Shown here: piece by piece, positions 1 to 10,040 of the stretch
How positions within the stretch are numbered: the stretch's first letter is position 1
Layout: each line of letters starts with the position of its first letter
NCBI RefSeq assembly: GCF_014639275.1
Contig: NZ_BMFW01000002.1
Coordinates: 248,487 to 312,486 of the forward strand
Source: Arthrobacter liuii
GTDB lineage: Bacteria; Actinomycetota; Actinomycetes; Actinomycetales; Micrococcaceae
Direction: 5' to 3'
Length of the DNA stretch: 64,000 nt
Made by a program: the position numbers and the translations under genes
Notes under the pieces: generated by a model
What the model was told of the DNA's origin: nothing
The model's database searches: none
The model's input: the letters and a program-made list of their open reading frames with translations, nothing else

Positions 1-94
1 TAACCGCAGAACGCGCTATTGACTATTACTCATGGGAAGGGGTCCTAGCCAAGTACGAGGAATCCCTAATTACAGCGCTCAAGGGATGGCGGTC

Positions 95-1204
95 ATGAGT
101 GAAAATTGCTTTATAGAAACGGACGATGAAGTGCAAACTCTTGGCGGCCTTTGCGTTCTCATCGACGGGCATTGGTTAATAGACGGGCCACCCTCCGGGA
201 AGAACGTTCTTGAAGGAATCATTCGCGCGTGGACTGAGGCGTTCCCTCAAGATGAATTGACGATCAGGCTGCCCGCCGGACCCTTGCCGCATTTCGTTGA
301 GAATTTGAGCATCCAACGTAGTGGGCCCCTATCGGGGAAAAATCACGCGTTGAGTGTCTTGACGACAAAAGCACATGAAGATCATTTTGATGCATACTTG
401 TCGCAAAACTTTGGCGGGATACTTGGCTCTACGCCAAAGTTTACATTTCTCCATGATGGCATTTACAAAGCACAACCTCAATGGTTTTCGATGCTTGAAC
501 GCCTATATTTATGCCTCATAAAACCTTCGCTCTTTCGAAGCCGTGCAATCTTCACTTCCTCCGCTTCTGAGAAAAAGCGGATAGAAACTCTGTGGCCGTC
601 TCTGGACGGTAAAGTGGAAGCAATTGGTCTTGCTGTCCCGTATGCGCTAGTTGAAGCAACAGCCTCTGAACCCAACGCACTTCCGATGTTTAGTCGCCCG
701 TATTTGATGACGGTGGGACGCCTTAATATTAGGAAAAACTTGGCACGGCTTATAGAGGCGTACTCAAACAGCCCAATCTCAGACGAATTTGATCTCTACG
801 TGATCGGCGAACCGAACGGCTTAGCGGGCAAAATCGCTCGTCAGCACCCCGGTGTAAATTTTCTTACCGCGGTAAAAGATGATCAACTCCGATGGTTATA
901 CGAGCACGCGACTGCCTTCATCTTCCCTTCTCTAGACGAGGGATTTGGTCTCCCCATAATTGAGGCTGCGTATTTTGGCATCCCGATAGCAGCCAGCGAC
1001 ATTGCGCCGTTTCGAGAGGTCGGAGTTGCAAGTCAATACTTTAACCCAGAAAACATCGAATCAATAAAGCTGGCCATGGAGCGCTTAGTGGATAAATCGC
1101 CTGAGGGCGGAGTTCCTTACGATGCGAGCAAGTTGCGGTCGTGGACAGCAGTTGTTTCCCACTTACGGAATCGCATTCTTACTGAATTGAAAGAGAGTTC
1201 GTAG
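95..1204 (+). CDS. GT4-family glycosyltransferase
   Basis: The predicted 369-residue cytoplasmic glycosyltransferase would add a sugar to a lipid-linked exopolysaccharide intermediate. The C-terminal half has the GT-B/GT4 pattern: a MTVGRLNIRKN stretch and then FPSLDEGFGLPIIEAAYFGIP, where the E-x7-E-type nucleotide-sugar site lies, followed by SDIAPFREVG. I chose ATG at 95 because AAGGGA sits about 8 nt upstream; in-frame starts at 32 and 86 lack a good site. It ends one base before the acyltransferase start, so it opens a tightly packed six-gene operon. Base composition is clearly more AT-rich than the 30-60 kb part of the window, which is typical of horizontally exchanged polysaccharide loci. 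Donor and acceptor sugars cannot be told. Confidence 0.85.
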   Translation: MSENCFIETDDEVQTLGGLCVLIDGHWLIDGPPSGKNVLEGIIRAWTEAFPQDELTIRLPAGPLPHFVENLSIQRSGPLSGKNHALSVLTTKAHEDHFDAYLSQNFGGILGSTPKFTFLHDGIYKAQPQWFSMLERLYLCLIKPSLFRSRAIFTSSASEKKRIETLWPSLDGKVEAIGLAVPYALVEATASEPNALPMFSRPYLMTVGRLNIRKNLARLIEAYSNSPISDEFDLYVIGEPNGLAGKIARQHPGVNFLTAVKDDQLRWLYEHATAFIFPSLDEGFGLPIIEAAYFGIPIAASDIAPFREVGVASQYFNPENIESIKLAMERLVDKSPEGGVPYDASKLRSWTAVVSHLRNRILTELKESS

Positions 1205-1906
1205 ATGCTATTGACGGCAATCAATAACTATTACAAAAAACTTCGTGGCACAAGTGAGGGTCTTGATCCGCGACTGAACCTTTCAATTGTTTTTGCGTTT
1301 GTCGCGTCGAAGTTAGTCCAAAGGGGTCGTTCCATTTTGCATGGACGTCCTGGCGCTTTCCAAGGAACGGGTGTAAAAATTGTCGCGCGCGGACTTTTGC
1401 AGATCGGTACGGGGGTCGCCCTTGCTGACAATGTCGCTATAAACGCGGCCTCAACTGATGGAATCGTCCTCAACTCGAATGTAACACTTGATAACCACGC
1501 AATACTGCGGGCATCGGGTGTCCTTCGAAACCTCGGTGTAGGCATTGTAGTAGGTGAGAACAGCTCAATCGGGGCCTATAACTTCATACACGGTGGTGGG
1601 GGTGTCAAGATTGGAGCCAATTGTCTTCTCGGTCCCAACGTTTCGATATTCTCTGAAAATCACAATTTTGAGGATGTTGCGAGACCAATTCGTTTGCAGG
1701 GTGAATCGCGATTGGCCGTCTTTATAGAGGACGATGTCTGGGTTGGCGCCGGCAGTACGATCCTACCTGGAGTCATAATAGGAACCGGGGCTATCATTGC
1801 GGCAGGATCCGTGGTCACACGCTCCGTTCCAGCGTTTGCCGTAGCCGGCGGTGTTCCTGCCAAAATTATTAAAATGCGCACAGGAGCTGCTAGTGACCGT
1901 CTTTAG
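1205..1906 (+). CDS. Left-handed beta-helix (hexapeptide) acyltransferase, WbbJ/CysE-like
   Basis: The 233-residue protein has a run of hexapeptide-repeat turns from about residue 60 to 215, with the candidate catalytic histidine in SENHNFED and the C-terminal [20 protein letters not shown] signature of the WbbJ/maltose-acetyltransferase group. It would O-acetylate a sugar of the polysaccharide built by the neighbouring glycosyltransferases. The start codon follows directly on the stop of the gene before it, and its end overlaps the GTG start of the next gene by 14 bp, which implies translational coupling. The acyl group (probably acetyl) is inferred from the family. Confidence 0.85.
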   Translation: MLLTAINNYYKKLRGTSEGLDPRLNLSIVFAFVASKLVQRGRSILHGRPGAFQGTGVKIVARGLLQIGTGVALADNVAINAASTDGIVLNSNVTLDNHAILRASGVLRNLGVGIVVGENSSIGAYNFIHGGGGVKIGANCLLGPNVSIFSENHNFEDVARPIRLQGESRLAVFIEDDVWVGAGSTILPGVIIGTGAIIAAGSVVTRSVPAFAVAGGVPAKIIKMRTGAASDRL

Positions 1907-2843
1907 CTTAGCCATAGTCATTGTCACGTATAATAGCGCTGACGTCATTGGGGCATGTCTACAGGCCCTAGCTCCCGTCGAGGACCTGGAACTTGAAATA
2001 ATTGTTGTAGATAATGCCTCTGCGGATGACACGGCCGATTTCGTTCGTTTGAACTATCCTGAGGTTCGCCTCATTCAGAACTCTGAAAATGTTGGTTTCG
2101 CGAAAGCAGTAAATCTTGGGGCTTCTATGTCAGGCAGTGATAATCTAGCCCTGGTGAATCCAGACGCGATAGTTTCCTCGACTGCGCTGCGACAGCTTTT
2201 GAAAATTCAGGATTCAAGGGCTACGCCCTCGATCATTGCTCCTCGAATTATCCAACCCCAGGGTCGCCTACTGATCAGTTCCGGAGGTCACTTTCCAACA
2301 GTATGGCGAATGTTATGTCATTATTTTGCCATTTCTCGGATTATTGATTCTCCGCGCTTTGAGGGACACTATCTACTAGAGCACCAGCTGGATGCTCTCG
2401 AGTCTGTCGATTGGGTGACGGGTGCCGTTTGGATCATTCCAACAGCGCAATGGCGTAGGCTGAATGGCCTTACTGAGCGCTGGTTCATGTACGCGGAGGA
2501 CGTTGAGTTCTGCTGGAGGGCCAAGAACAATGGTCTAGATGTGTTGATGGCGCGTGATATCGCCGCCACGCACCTCGTAGGAGGAAGTTCCGGTCACCTC
2601 CGCTCTACGCGTTCTGACTGGATTGTGAATCTTTTCGATTTCTACTGTTCATCGGTTACTAGTAATGTCTTTGCACGTGTTGCATGGAAGATGGTGGTTT
2701 GCTCAGGTCTAATGGCTAGATCCGGGGCCTATCTAATAAAAGGAATGGCAGTCAGGAAAGAGTCGGACTCTTATGATTGGAGTTATGAATCAAGACGCTT
2801 CGCCAAGTTTTCTGTTTCTCTCGCGAAGGCTAAGTCAAAATGA
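1893..2843 (+). CDS. GT2-family glycosyltransferase
   Basis: GT-A fold glycosyltransferase of 316 residues. Visible motifs are [13 protein letters not shown] at the N-terminus, [10 protein letters not shown], the substrate-site LVNPDA and the C-terminal acidic motif [13 protein letters not shown]. These match the rhamnosyltransferase-like GT2 group of surface polysaccharide loci. The start is set at GTG 1893 because CAGGAG lies 7 nt upstream; the longer ATG at 1851 would put the first 14 codons inside the acyltransferase gene. The stop TGA overlaps the ATG of the next gene (ATGA). The sugar specificity is not deducible. Confidence 0.82.
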   Translation: MTVFSLAIVIVTYNSADVIGACLQALAPVEDLELEIIVVDNASADDTADFVRLNYPEVRLIQNSENVGFAKAVNLGASMSGSDNLALVNPDAIVSSTALRQLLKIQDSRATPSIIAPRIIQPQGRLLISSGGHFPTVWRMLCHYFAISRIIDSPRFEGHYLLEHQLDALESVDWVTGAVWIIPTAQWRRLNGLTERWFMYAEDVEFCWRAKNNGLDVLMARDIAATHLVGGSSGHLRSTRSDWIVNLFDFYCSSVTSNVFARVAWKMVVCSGLMARSGAYLIKGMAVRKESDSYDWSYESRRFAKFSVSLAKAKSK

Positions 2844-4225
2844 TCTTTACGAATCTCGGGCAAGCGTTCTTATCTATTATGTCGCAGCGCAAGGTTCAGA
2901 ATTATGACAACCCGCCGGTTGTCCTAATATGCGCATATGCTGCCGATCCCAATATTCCTAGTGAACCAACCATCGGGTGGACGTTTATCCGCAGCGCAAT
3001 GAGGGCAGTTTCGGGACGAGAAGTAAAAGTAGTTGTGGTTACGAATCGTCGGTCTGCGCAGGCAATTTGCAGAGCTTTCCCCTTGGAACTTAATGGGAAT
3101 CTAGAGGTTGCTGCCGTAGGATTACCGCAGTGGCTGCGATGGCTAGAGCGGCCTCGTATTAATTTTCTGGCCCGGATCGAGTACTTACTTTGGTTTCTCT
3201 ATGCTAAAAGATCAATTGGCGCAATGGCGCGTAGAACCCAAATTTTACTTGCGCACCACGTTACCTTTGCAACGGAAATGTTGCCAACGCCAATCACGGC
3301 AGCTGGAAAAGGGTCGTTTAAGGTTTGGGGACCTGTAGGCTCAGATGGTGCAGCCGATGTTTATAGGGTTCATCCAACCGTACGTGGTACAGGCCGGGAG
3401 TTCTGGATCCAAGCTCTACGAGATAAATTGTCTGCAATCGTGGCGCCAGTTTTAGCTTCCAGTGTCGATCTAGTGATAACGAGTCAGCAGGGGAAACTTA
3501 GCAAAAACTTGGTCGATCACAATATTAGAGCACTCACCTTTCCTAACCTCATTCTCCCCGAGGAACTTCGCGACACGATCCTATCCGCGCGCCACGCAGC
3601 CAGGAGAAACGGGCCGAGTGACATTCTTGAACTGATGCTCGTTGGTCATTTGATACCCCGTAAGAGACCGGAGTTGGCCATCGCAGCTCTGTGTGAACCT
3701 GCTCTTTCCAAAGCTCGTCTCAACGTATTTGGGGGCGCAACTGGGGGAGATGACCGTACGCTTCGAGATATGGTTCGGCGACTCGGTCTTTCTGACAGGG
3801 TAGTTTTTCATGGAGCTGTCGACCGCTCCGTGATCCTGGACTTCATGTGTAAGTCCGATGTGCTCGTACATCCATCTGGTCGGGAGGGGGCGGTGGGAGT
3901 AATTGGTGAGGCAACCGTTGCAGGCATCCCGGTTGTGTGTTTCGAAGGAACTGGCGCAGCGTTAGTTCTTCGAGCCGCCGGCGGCCATGGTGTCCTGGTT
4001 GATGCTTCCTCCCCTGATCCACTGACTGAATTTGCGTCGGCAATTCACCAGGCGGCAAGGCTGGGCCGAGGTAGTGCCGCCGATTGGTCTGCTGCCCGAT
4101 TTGATGATCTGGAACTGGCCTTGGTGGACTATGCGGTGCGACAAGGTGATGTCCGTGCTGCTACAACGAACTACGCAAACCAAGAGGTCAACGCGTTGGC
4201 TGACAGTTTGTGGTCTCAGCCTTGA
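2840..4225 (+). CDS. GT4-family glycosyltransferase
   Basis: The 461-residue GT-B type transferase shows a C-terminal domain with LMLVGHLIPRKRPELAIAAL, VFHGAVDRSVILDFMCKSDVLVHPSGREGAVGVIGEATVAGIPVV, the typical GT4 nucleotide-sugar binding region with its E/E pair. The N-terminal acceptor domain is divergent. Its ATG overlaps the stop of the preceding GT2 gene, so it is part of the same operon. Role: one of the sequential sugar additions of the repeat unit, on the inner face of the membrane. The N-terminal 20 residues are weakly conserved in style, and ATG 2879 would be an alternative start. Confidence 0.8.
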   Translation: MIFTNLGQAFLSIMSQRKVQNYDNPPVVLICAYAADPNIPSEPTIGWTFIRSAMRAVSGREVKVVVVTNRRSAQAICRAFPLELNGNLEVAAVGLPQWLRWLERPRINFLARIEYLLWFLYAKRSIGAMARRTQILLAHHVTFATEMLPTPITAAGKGSFKVWGPVGSDGAADVYRVHPTVRGTGREFWIQALRDKLSAIVAPVLASSVDLVITSQQGKLSKNLVDHNIRALTFPNLILPEELRDTILSARHAARRNGPSDILELMLVGHLIPRKRPELAIAALCEPALSKARLNVFGGATGGDDRTLRDMVRRLGLSDRVVFHGAVDRSVILDFMCKSDVLVHPSGREGAVGVIGEATVAGIPVVCFEGTGAALVLRAAGGHGVLVDASSPDPLTEFASAIHQAARLGRGSAADWSAARFDDLELALVDYAVRQGDVRAATTNYANQEVNALADSLWSQP

Positions 4226-4287
4226 ATTTCTTGCTCGAAACCGCCAAAAGTGGCAGACCACGGCAAACGACGCGGAAGGGTTCCCAG

Positions 4288-5571
4288 ATGTCGAAGCAGC
4301 TCAAGGGCCTGTGGTTACTGTACTTTGCCGGAATGTCTCTAACTGGTGTGATATTCATGGTGGGACCAGCTTCGGTGCGTCTGGAGCATCTATGTCTACC
4401 GCTACTAGTTTTTCTCACCGTTCGTTTGCTTACGAGTCCTATTCTTCCTAGTGAAACACGGCTGCCTAAGCCCCCTATGGCAATGATCGTTCTTCTAAGC
4501 GTGACTTGGGTTCTTCTCGCGCTTGTCGTCACAGTTGTCCGTGCCCCCGAAGCGAACAAAAGTATTTGGGTATTGGTACAGATTTCTACTGGCATCTTGG
4601 GATTTCTTTTAGTGCGCCCAGTTTCGAATAGCATCAAGATTGAACTAGTGTTAATTGGAACCAAGTTTTTGATGCTGCTTTGTATTGTAAGTGTGTTGAG
4701 CTTCTGTCTAGTCGTCTTTGCTGGCCTTCCCTCGAAGTCGGTAATAGGTGTCTCCAGTGATCTAAGACTTGTCGGAGTGTCTTTTGAACCCAACATTTTT
4801 GCGAGCCAAATTATCGGATGGCTTGCGGTACTCTACTACTGGCGTGATGACCTACCGAGATGGACGCGAAAAGCTTCCGTAGTCCTTGTTGTGGCCGTCA
4901 TTCTCGCTGGTACACGTGCTGCTTGGATTGCGCTAATTATACTGTTCGCATTGTGGGTAGTGACCGGATACAAAGGTCGTCCGATGGCCACTATATTCGC
5001 AATTTTTCCAATCGCCGCGGCTGGATTGTATTTGAGTTTCTACACGCCAGCGACTGGTGTTTATAATCAGCTTCCCCTGGTGGATCGATTTTTTAGCCTC
5101 ATGGACACCGAATCGGGTACCGGCGCCTATCGTCTTCAGATATATGATCTTGCCTATTCTGACATAAATGCATCGGGGAGATGGTTTTTTGGCTCGGGAA
5201 TGAACACTTTTTCGCAGCATAATCTCGTTGATCCAACAAATGTTGGCGCGGCATATCTGAGCTCTGTTTGGTGGGCTCTTTTGTACGATGTTGGAATCAT
5301 TGGGCTCATCTTTTTTGTCGCCATCCTTTTGGTCGGCTTCGTCGGTGCCGAGCGAAAAATTGGCGCTCTGGCGGTGTACGTTGTTGTCCTCGTTTGCGCT
5401 TCGACGACAAATCTCATATGGTTTGCTTACCCGTGGCTTTACTGGGGACTTATCGGGCTGAGAGAATCGAGTGCGGGGCGCGAGGCTGCGTTATCCCATG
5501 GTTTAAGTGACGGGCATAAGCCGTTAGAGAGATTTCGGTACCCTATTAGTCCAAAGGACGTCCTCGGATGA
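4288..5571 (+). CDS. Wzy/O-antigen-ligase-like polysaccharide polymerase
   Basis: This 427-residue integral membrane protein has about ten to eleven hydrophobic segments and a large loop after TM 8-9 (around FFSLMDTESGTGAYRLQIYDLAYSD), a region that in WaaL/Wzy_C proteins carries the functional Arg/His residues. It would polymerise or ligate lipid-linked repeat units on the outer face of the membrane. I start it at ATG 4288, preceded by GGAAGG; the open frame continues upstream to 4210 but overlaps the previous gene. The next glycosyltransferase overlaps its stop (ATGA). Topology plus the glycosyltransferase context support the call; sequence motifs in this family are weak. Confidence 0.75.
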   Translation: MSKQLKGLWLLYFAGMSLTGVIFMVGPASVRLEHLCLPLLVFLTVRLLTSPILPSETRLPKPPMAMIVLLSVTWVLLALVVTVVRAPEANKSIWVLVQISTGILGFLLVRPVSNSIKIELVLIGTKFLMLLCIVSVLSFCLVVFAGLPSKSVIGVSSDLRLVGVSFEPNIFASQIIGWLAVLYYWRDDLPRWTRKASVVLVVAVILAGTRAAWIALIILFALWVVTGYKGRPMATIFAIFPIAAAGLYLSFYTPATGVYNQLPLVDRFFSLMDTESGTGAYRLQIYDLAYSDINASGRWFFGSGMNTFSQHNLVDPTNVGAAYLSSVWWALLYDVGIIGLIFFVAILLVGFVGAERKIGALAVYVVVLVCASTTNLIWFAYPWLYWGLIGLRESSAGREAALSHGLSDGHKPLERFRYPISPKDVLG

Positions 5572-6509
5572 GCAGCATTCGTGTAGAGCCGTCGGCTGTA
5601 AATAGTCGTGTGGCTATCATTGTTGTCACATTCAACTCGGAAATTTCAAAGTTAAGGTCCAGCCTCGAAGCTTTCAAGGATCGGTCATGGATATCAGTAT
5701 TTGTTTCCGACAATAGTACGGACATGGAAGTTCGCTCGTCGCTGACGTCTCTCGCTCAGGACCTTAGTTTTTTTTACGAATACAATAACGGGAATGTTGG
5801 CATCGGTGAAGCGCAGAATCGCGCGATACTCCGCGCGAGGGAGCAAGGGCATGAGTATGCGCTTTTCCTGGATGATGACAGCGCTATTAGTGTCGAGGCA
5901 ATTTCTACACTTCTGAATAGTTTTGTCTCCATATCTGCTTCGGGGCGCCTTGTAGCGGCTGTTGGGCCGGTAATCACAGACGCCCGTTCTCAGGAGTCTC
6001 TCATCTTCAGATGGCAAGGGTCGCGTCTCCGACAGTATTCTCTTCCTGTCGGGGATTCTCCGATCGAGGTGGCCTTCATGTTGAGCTCTGGTTCGTTGAC
6101 GAGCTTTGAGAGATTGAATGAGATCGGACTAATGCGTGCTGATTATTTTATAGATCACGTTGATTTGGAGTGGGGTTTGCGCGCCGCTGCTCGAGGCTAT
6201 GAAAGTTTTGTTATTCCGGCTGCTTTTATGACGCACTCACTGGGCGACACAGTGGCCAGTGCTGGTCGGGGAAATACTTTCGTCTATTCTCATGCGAGCC
6301 ACAAGCGTGGTTTTTACCAATCACGCAACTTATTACTTCTTCTCGGAGACGTAGAGTTAGCGGCTCTCAAAAAAGTTGCCCTATTGCTTCGTCTGATGCG
6401 GAGCCTAGCACGGGACCTTTCTAATTTCCATTCATGGCGCAAGTTACCCTACCAGGTTCTTGGCATCTGGCATGGAATCAGAGGTTTAAGAGGACCACTG
6501 GATCCGTAA
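5568..6509 (+). CDS. GT2-family glycosyltransferase, rhamnosyltransferase-like
   Basis: The 313-residue GT-A transferase has AIIVVTFNSE at the N-terminus, SDNSTD, the metal-binding LFLDDDS triad and DYFIDHVDLEWGLRAAARG near residue 200, a pattern of RfbF/WsaF-type rhamnosyltransferases. The ATG overlaps the polymerase stop codon. It is the last gene of the six-gene polysaccharide operon. The next bases fall into an IS-rich region, so the original operon may once have continued. Rhamnose as donor is an inference from motif resemblance only. Confidence 0.82.
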   Translation: MSSIRVEPSAVNSRVAIIVVTFNSEISKLRSSLEAFKDRSWISVFVSDNSTDMEVRSSLTSLAQDLSFFYEYNNGNVGIGEAQNRAILRAREQGHEYALFLDDDSAISVEAISTLLNSFVSISASGRLVAAVGPVITDARSQESLIFRWQGSRLRQYSLPVGDSPIEVAFMLSSGSLTSFERLNEIGLMRADYFIDHVDLEWGLRAAARGYESFVIPAAFMTHSLGDTVASAGRGNTFVYSHASHKRGFYQSRNLLLLLGDVELAALKKVALLLRLMRSLARDLSNFHSWRKLPYQVLGIWHGIRGLRGPLDP

Positions 6510-6870
6510 AGGTTGCTTGACCCAAAATTTTTGGCTCGTCGTCAGAGCTTCTGCTTGTCTGTTCTGCTTTGGCGCTTAAACAGGTGAACAGGGTCCGGAT
6601 TAGCGTCTTACTATACCGTCTTGGCAGATTAGCGACAGGCGGATTGATTTGATGCAATAAGAGGACCTCCGTGGGTTGTGTGGTGCTTGTCGAGAGCCAA
6701 CACAAACCAGGAGGTCCTCGTGTCCCACCTTAAAGCGTGTTCGGCCTATTGAGGGCATCTGCAGGTGGTCCGGTACATTGTGGTGACCGCAGCGTCGGGA
6801 TGCTGAGCGGTTCGGTGTCTCTGTGCCGATGGCGGTACTATGATCCCGCCGCTACCGGGAGGTGGGTGAA
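6510..6870. other. Intergenic debris between EPS operon and IS
   Basis: About 360 bp with no credible gene. It contains a strong hairpin (6661-6720) followed by GTGTCCCACC and a frame that stops after ten codons, which looks like the 5' end of another insertion sequence (IS481-like start is my guess). The rest shows no recognised motif. Confidence 0.5.
6661..6720. repeat. Long imperfect hairpin, possible IS end
   Basis: GAGGACCTCC at 6661-6670 is the exact reverse complement of GGAGGTCCTC at 6711-6720, and the inner arms GGGTTGTGTGG and CCAACACAAACC also pair with small mismatches. It is directly followed by a short GTG-initiated reading frame. It could be a terminator for the EPS operon or the translation-attenuating hairpin at the left end of a lost transposon. 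Confidence 0.5.
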
Positions 6871-8324
6871 GGGGCTCTCCGTGGTTCGTGGTGAAACGGA
6901 TTCTGTGTCTTGAAAGCTGAAGGGCTCGTAGCCCTGCTGTGATGAATGTTCTCTACGCATTCATCAAGAGTCAGGAGCTACGAGCCTTGATCGAGCCTAC
7001 TTCCCCGCACCCCGATGCTGCCACCGCCATTTTCAACCTGCCCGATTGCCGCGCCACCGATACTGATGTCCTCACTTTAGGACAGTGGCGGGTCAATATC
7101 GAAGCCACGGCCGAGGCCGGCTGCCCGTCCTGCGGAGTGATCAGCGCTCGGGTGCATTCACGCCGGCCACAACGTCTGCGCGACATCCCTATCGCTGGCC
7201 CGGTCGAAGTGGTCTGGGCCAAGCGGAGATTCTTCTGCGATGAGTACCTCTGCCCGCGGCGGACGTTCGTGCAGGAAACAGCCCAGATCCCGCGCCGGGC
7301 ACGGTCCACCCGCCGACTCCGCGACATCCTGGTGGCCGCCGTCATCGGATCCGGACGGGCCGCGGCGGAAGCGGCTTCCTCGTTCGGGTGTCTCCTGGTG
7401 GCTGGTGCAGCGGGCCTTGGATTCCGCAGCACTGACTCTGCCCAATGTGGCTCTTCGCCTTGGCTCCCCGGATGCTCGGGATCGACGAACACCGCTACCG
7501 GTCTGTGCGGTTTTCCGTGACCCGGCCACGAAGGCCTGGAAGCGCTACGATCCCTGGATGACCACCATTGTCGATCTGAACACCGGACAAGTGCTCGGGA
7601 TCGTTGACGGCCGCGACAGCGAGGGCGTCGCAGAATGGCTGTTCGCCCGGCCACTGCAGTGGCGTCTGGGCGTGCAGGTCGTCGTGATCGACCCGTCAGC
7701 GGGCTTCCGCAAGGCACTGCGGATGTGGCTGCCACGCACCGCGGTCTCGGTCGACACGTTTCATCTGGTCAAGCTCGGCAACGACATGCTCACCGTGGTC
7801 CGGCAACGCCTCACCCAGCAGGTGCATGGCCGGCGAGGACGCTCCATCGATCCGGTCTGGGCCAACCGGCGACTGCTCCTGCGGGCCGGGGACACGCTAT
7901 CGGACCGGGCCCGGAACAGGCTAAGCACAGTGTTCGCCACCGACGATGCCACTGGGAAACTGCAGGCCGCCTGGCTGGTCAAAGAACAGCTGCGGACCCT
8001 GCTCGCTAGCGGATCCCTCGCCGATGCGGCCGCCGCGAAAGACCGACTCCAGGCCTTGGCAGAATAATCCGCACAGCGGGAAACCAGCCGGCTCTGACGC
8101 ACAATCTGCCGATGGTGGAAAGAGATCGAAGTCCTGATTGTCACCGGCGCGACAACGGCGAAAGTGGAAGCCATCAACACCGCGATCAAGTACATCAAAA
8201 GGACAGGCCTGGGATTCACCAACGCACGCAACTACAAAATGCCTATCCTGTTGCGCAGTGCCGCCAAAACAGCGGCATGAACATTCATCACAGCAGACCA
8301 TTCACCACAAACAGCGAAGAGCCC
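6871..8324 (+). mobile_element. ISL3-family insertion sequence, degenerate
   Basis: The left end GGGGCTCTCCGTGGTTCGTG (from 6871) and the right end, read on the minus strand from 8324 as GGGGCTCTTCGCTGTTTGTG, form imperfect terminal inverted repeats of about 28 bp. A GGCTCTTCG-type end is typical of ISL3 elements. No 8-bp target duplication is evident in the flanks (TGGGTGAA against TTCGGGGC), which suggests an old or rearranged insertion. The transposase inside is inactivated. Confidence 0.8.
6942..8280 (+). pseudogene. ISL3-family transposase, multiply frameshifted
   Basis: The pieces of a single transposase are spread over all three plus-strand frames. The N-terminal zinc-ribbon (CPSCGVISARVHS and CDEYLCPRRTF) is in the first frame up to about 7385. 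The GIDEHRYRSVRF motif with the first catalytic Asp (7472 onward) is in another. The long DPWMTTIVDLNTGQVLGIVDGRD...VVVIDPSAGFRKAL part runs in a third from about 7515 to 8064. TAA at 8065 and TGA at 8095 interrupt the C-terminal part, which resumes as WWKEIEVLIVTGATTAKVEAINTAIK to the final TGA at 8278. At least three frameshifts and two stops mean it cannot make an active enzyme. Confidence 0.88.
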
Positions 8325-8468
8325 CTTCGGGGCACAACGATATGCTTCGATCCCCGACGGAACGGTGTCGGGCGGCTGTCCTAGTAGCGTGGGGCAGGAG
8401 TAGATAGAGTCGAACTTGTTACATACGGCTATGAGCGACCGCAGACGGGAAACCTTGTCAAAAACATC

Positions 8469-8507
8469 ACAATCGGTTAAACGCATCCATGACGTTCAAC
8501 CGATTGT
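8469..8507. terminator. Stem-loop terminator downstream of Wzz/BY-kinase gene
   Basis: ACAATCGGTTAAACG (8469-8483) pairs with CGTTCAACCGATTGT (8493-8507), 14 of 15 positions, with a 9-nt loop. It lies 15 bp past the stop of the minus-strand tyrosine-kinase gene, the expected place for its terminator. Confidence 0.65.
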
Positions 8508-8522
8508 ACTGTAAAAGCTTTA

Positions 8523-10040
8523 TCAGCTTTGAGAGCGATCTGAGGCCGAGATTCGATTTGGAAATGAGCTCGGGGGCCGACGATCTTCTAATTCGGGCAA
8601 CGCGTCGTGATCAATCTTATCGATGTACTCGTCCCTGAAATTAGAGTTGTTGACCGTGCGGCGGCCAGACGACTTTTTTTTCTGTTTGGGTGCATCAGTG
8701 CGGTAGTAGTCGTAGCGGTAGGCGTCTGGACCTTTTGCGGGCAGTCGGTTTAGGACAGCCCCGAGAAGGTTTGCGTCGACCAACTCTAACGCTTTGAAAG
8801 CCTTCTCGAGTTCATTCTTTCGTAGCTTTTTTGACCCAACTACCAAGACAACCCCACCGACATATTGTGCTAGAACTGCCGCGTCCGTAACCGGCAACAA
8901 AGGTGGGGCGTCAATAACGACAGTATCGAAGTGTCCCTCCAAACGAGCAAGTGTCGCCTTCATAGCCTGCGAACCAAGCAATTCGCTGGGATTAGGGGGA
9001 GTGACGCCGGAAGTTAGGACGTAAAGGCTGTCATCGCCCCATGGCTGAAGCAGGTCATCTACGTCGGCTTGACCGAGAAGCGCCGTTGTCAGCCCCGCGC
9101 TTCGTTCCAAACCTAGGTACTCAGCCACCATTGGTCGACGCAAGTCCGCGTCAACGATGCATACCGACTGTCCAGACTGGGCCAATGCAATAGCGAGATT
9201 CGTGGCGGTTGTGCTTTTACCTTCTCCGGGGAGGGAGGATGTTACAAGGACTGTACGAGCCTGGCCAGACACATTGGCAAACTGAAGGTTAGTCCTAAGT
9301 TGTCTGAAGGATTCTGCCCTGGGACTTTGAGCTGCTGCTTGCGTCAGAAGGGGCCGGCGTGAAGCCTCTTGATCAAATGAGATTCCACCTAGAACAGGGA
9401 TCGGGCTGATCCGCCGGAAATCCTCTTCGCCCCGAATTCTATTATCGAGGGTTGTTCGCAGGAAGCTGAGTCCTAGACCGAGTGCAAGGCCGACGACGAG
9501 TCCGGCCGCTATATTGAGTCTTGTATTTGGAGCCGACGGGCTCGATGCTGCCGTTGCTGGCTTGATGATTGAGAGTCCGACCGGTGAAGCGCCACCAGCT
9601 TTCGGGCTTTCGAGCTTCTCGACAGCGCGAACTAGGCTGTCCGCAATGGCGCGGGCTATCGCAGCGGCCCTGCTTGGTGACGTGTCACTCACAGATATGT
9701 TGATAAGTACCGTGTTGAGGTCAGTGCCTGCGGTTACACGCGCTGCTAACTGTTCAGGTGTCTCGCTGAGACCAAGTTCGTCGATGGCTGGCTGCAGGAC
9801 CATAGGCGAAGCGATGGTTTTGACATATGACTGAACGCGCGCCTGGCTGAAGGTGTTACCCTGCTGAAGCTCCTGAACACTGCCGGAATTTTGTATCGCA
9901 ACGAAGAGCTGGGTGCTTGACGTGTAAGTAGGCGTAGTCAATACGGACGCGCCGGCTCCGGCGATCAGCCCAACAAGAGTCCCGCCGACGAGTAGCATCC
10001 AGTTCCGCTGGAGAATACGGAAGAACTCATGCAAATCCAA
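8523..10040 (-). CDS. Wzz-type chain-length regulator fused to BY-type tyrosine autokinase
   Basis: The 505-residue inner-membrane protein controls polymer length and export of exopolysaccharide. Residues 1-200 form a Wzz domain: TM helix around 15-35, then an extracellular domain, then a second TM around 175-195. Residues 235-450 form a CpsD-like P-loop kinase with Walker A GEGKST (272-277), Walker A' VCIVDADLRRP and Walker B VVIDAPP. The tyrosine cluster YRYDYYR near the C-terminus is the autophosphorylation site. A TTG codon at 10040 is the likely start; no upstream in-frame ATG exists nearby. It is convergent with the EPS operon but clearly belongs to it functionally. Confidence 0.9.
   Translation of the reverse strand: MDLHEFFRILQRNWMLLVGGTLVGLIAGAGASVLTTPTYTSSTQLFVAIQNSGSVQELQQGNTFSQARVQSYVKTIASPMVLQPAIDELGLSETPEQLAARVTAGTDLNTVLINISVSDTSPSRAAAIARAIADSLVRAVEKLESPKAGGASPVGLSIIKPATAASSPSAPNTRLNIAAGLVVGLALGLGLSFLRTTLDNRIRGEEDFRRISPIPVLGGISFDQEASRRPLLTQAAAQSPRAESFRQLRTNLQFANVSGQARTVLVTSSLPGEGKSTTATNLAIALAQSGQSVCIVDADLRRPMVAEYLGLERSAGLTTALLGQADVDDLLQPWGDDSLYVLTSGVTPPNPSELLGSQAMKATLARLEGHFDTVVIDAPPLLPVTDAAVLAQYVGGVVLVVGSKKLRKNELEKAFKALELVDANLLGAVLNRLPAKGPDAYRYDYYRTDAPKQKKKSSGRRTVNNSNFRDEYIDKIDHDALPELEDRRPPSSFPNRISASDRSQS

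Noticed and set aside
6871-8324. Active insertion sequence
   Set aside because: Inverted repeats are recognisable, but the transposase has several frameshifts and stops and there is no target duplication.
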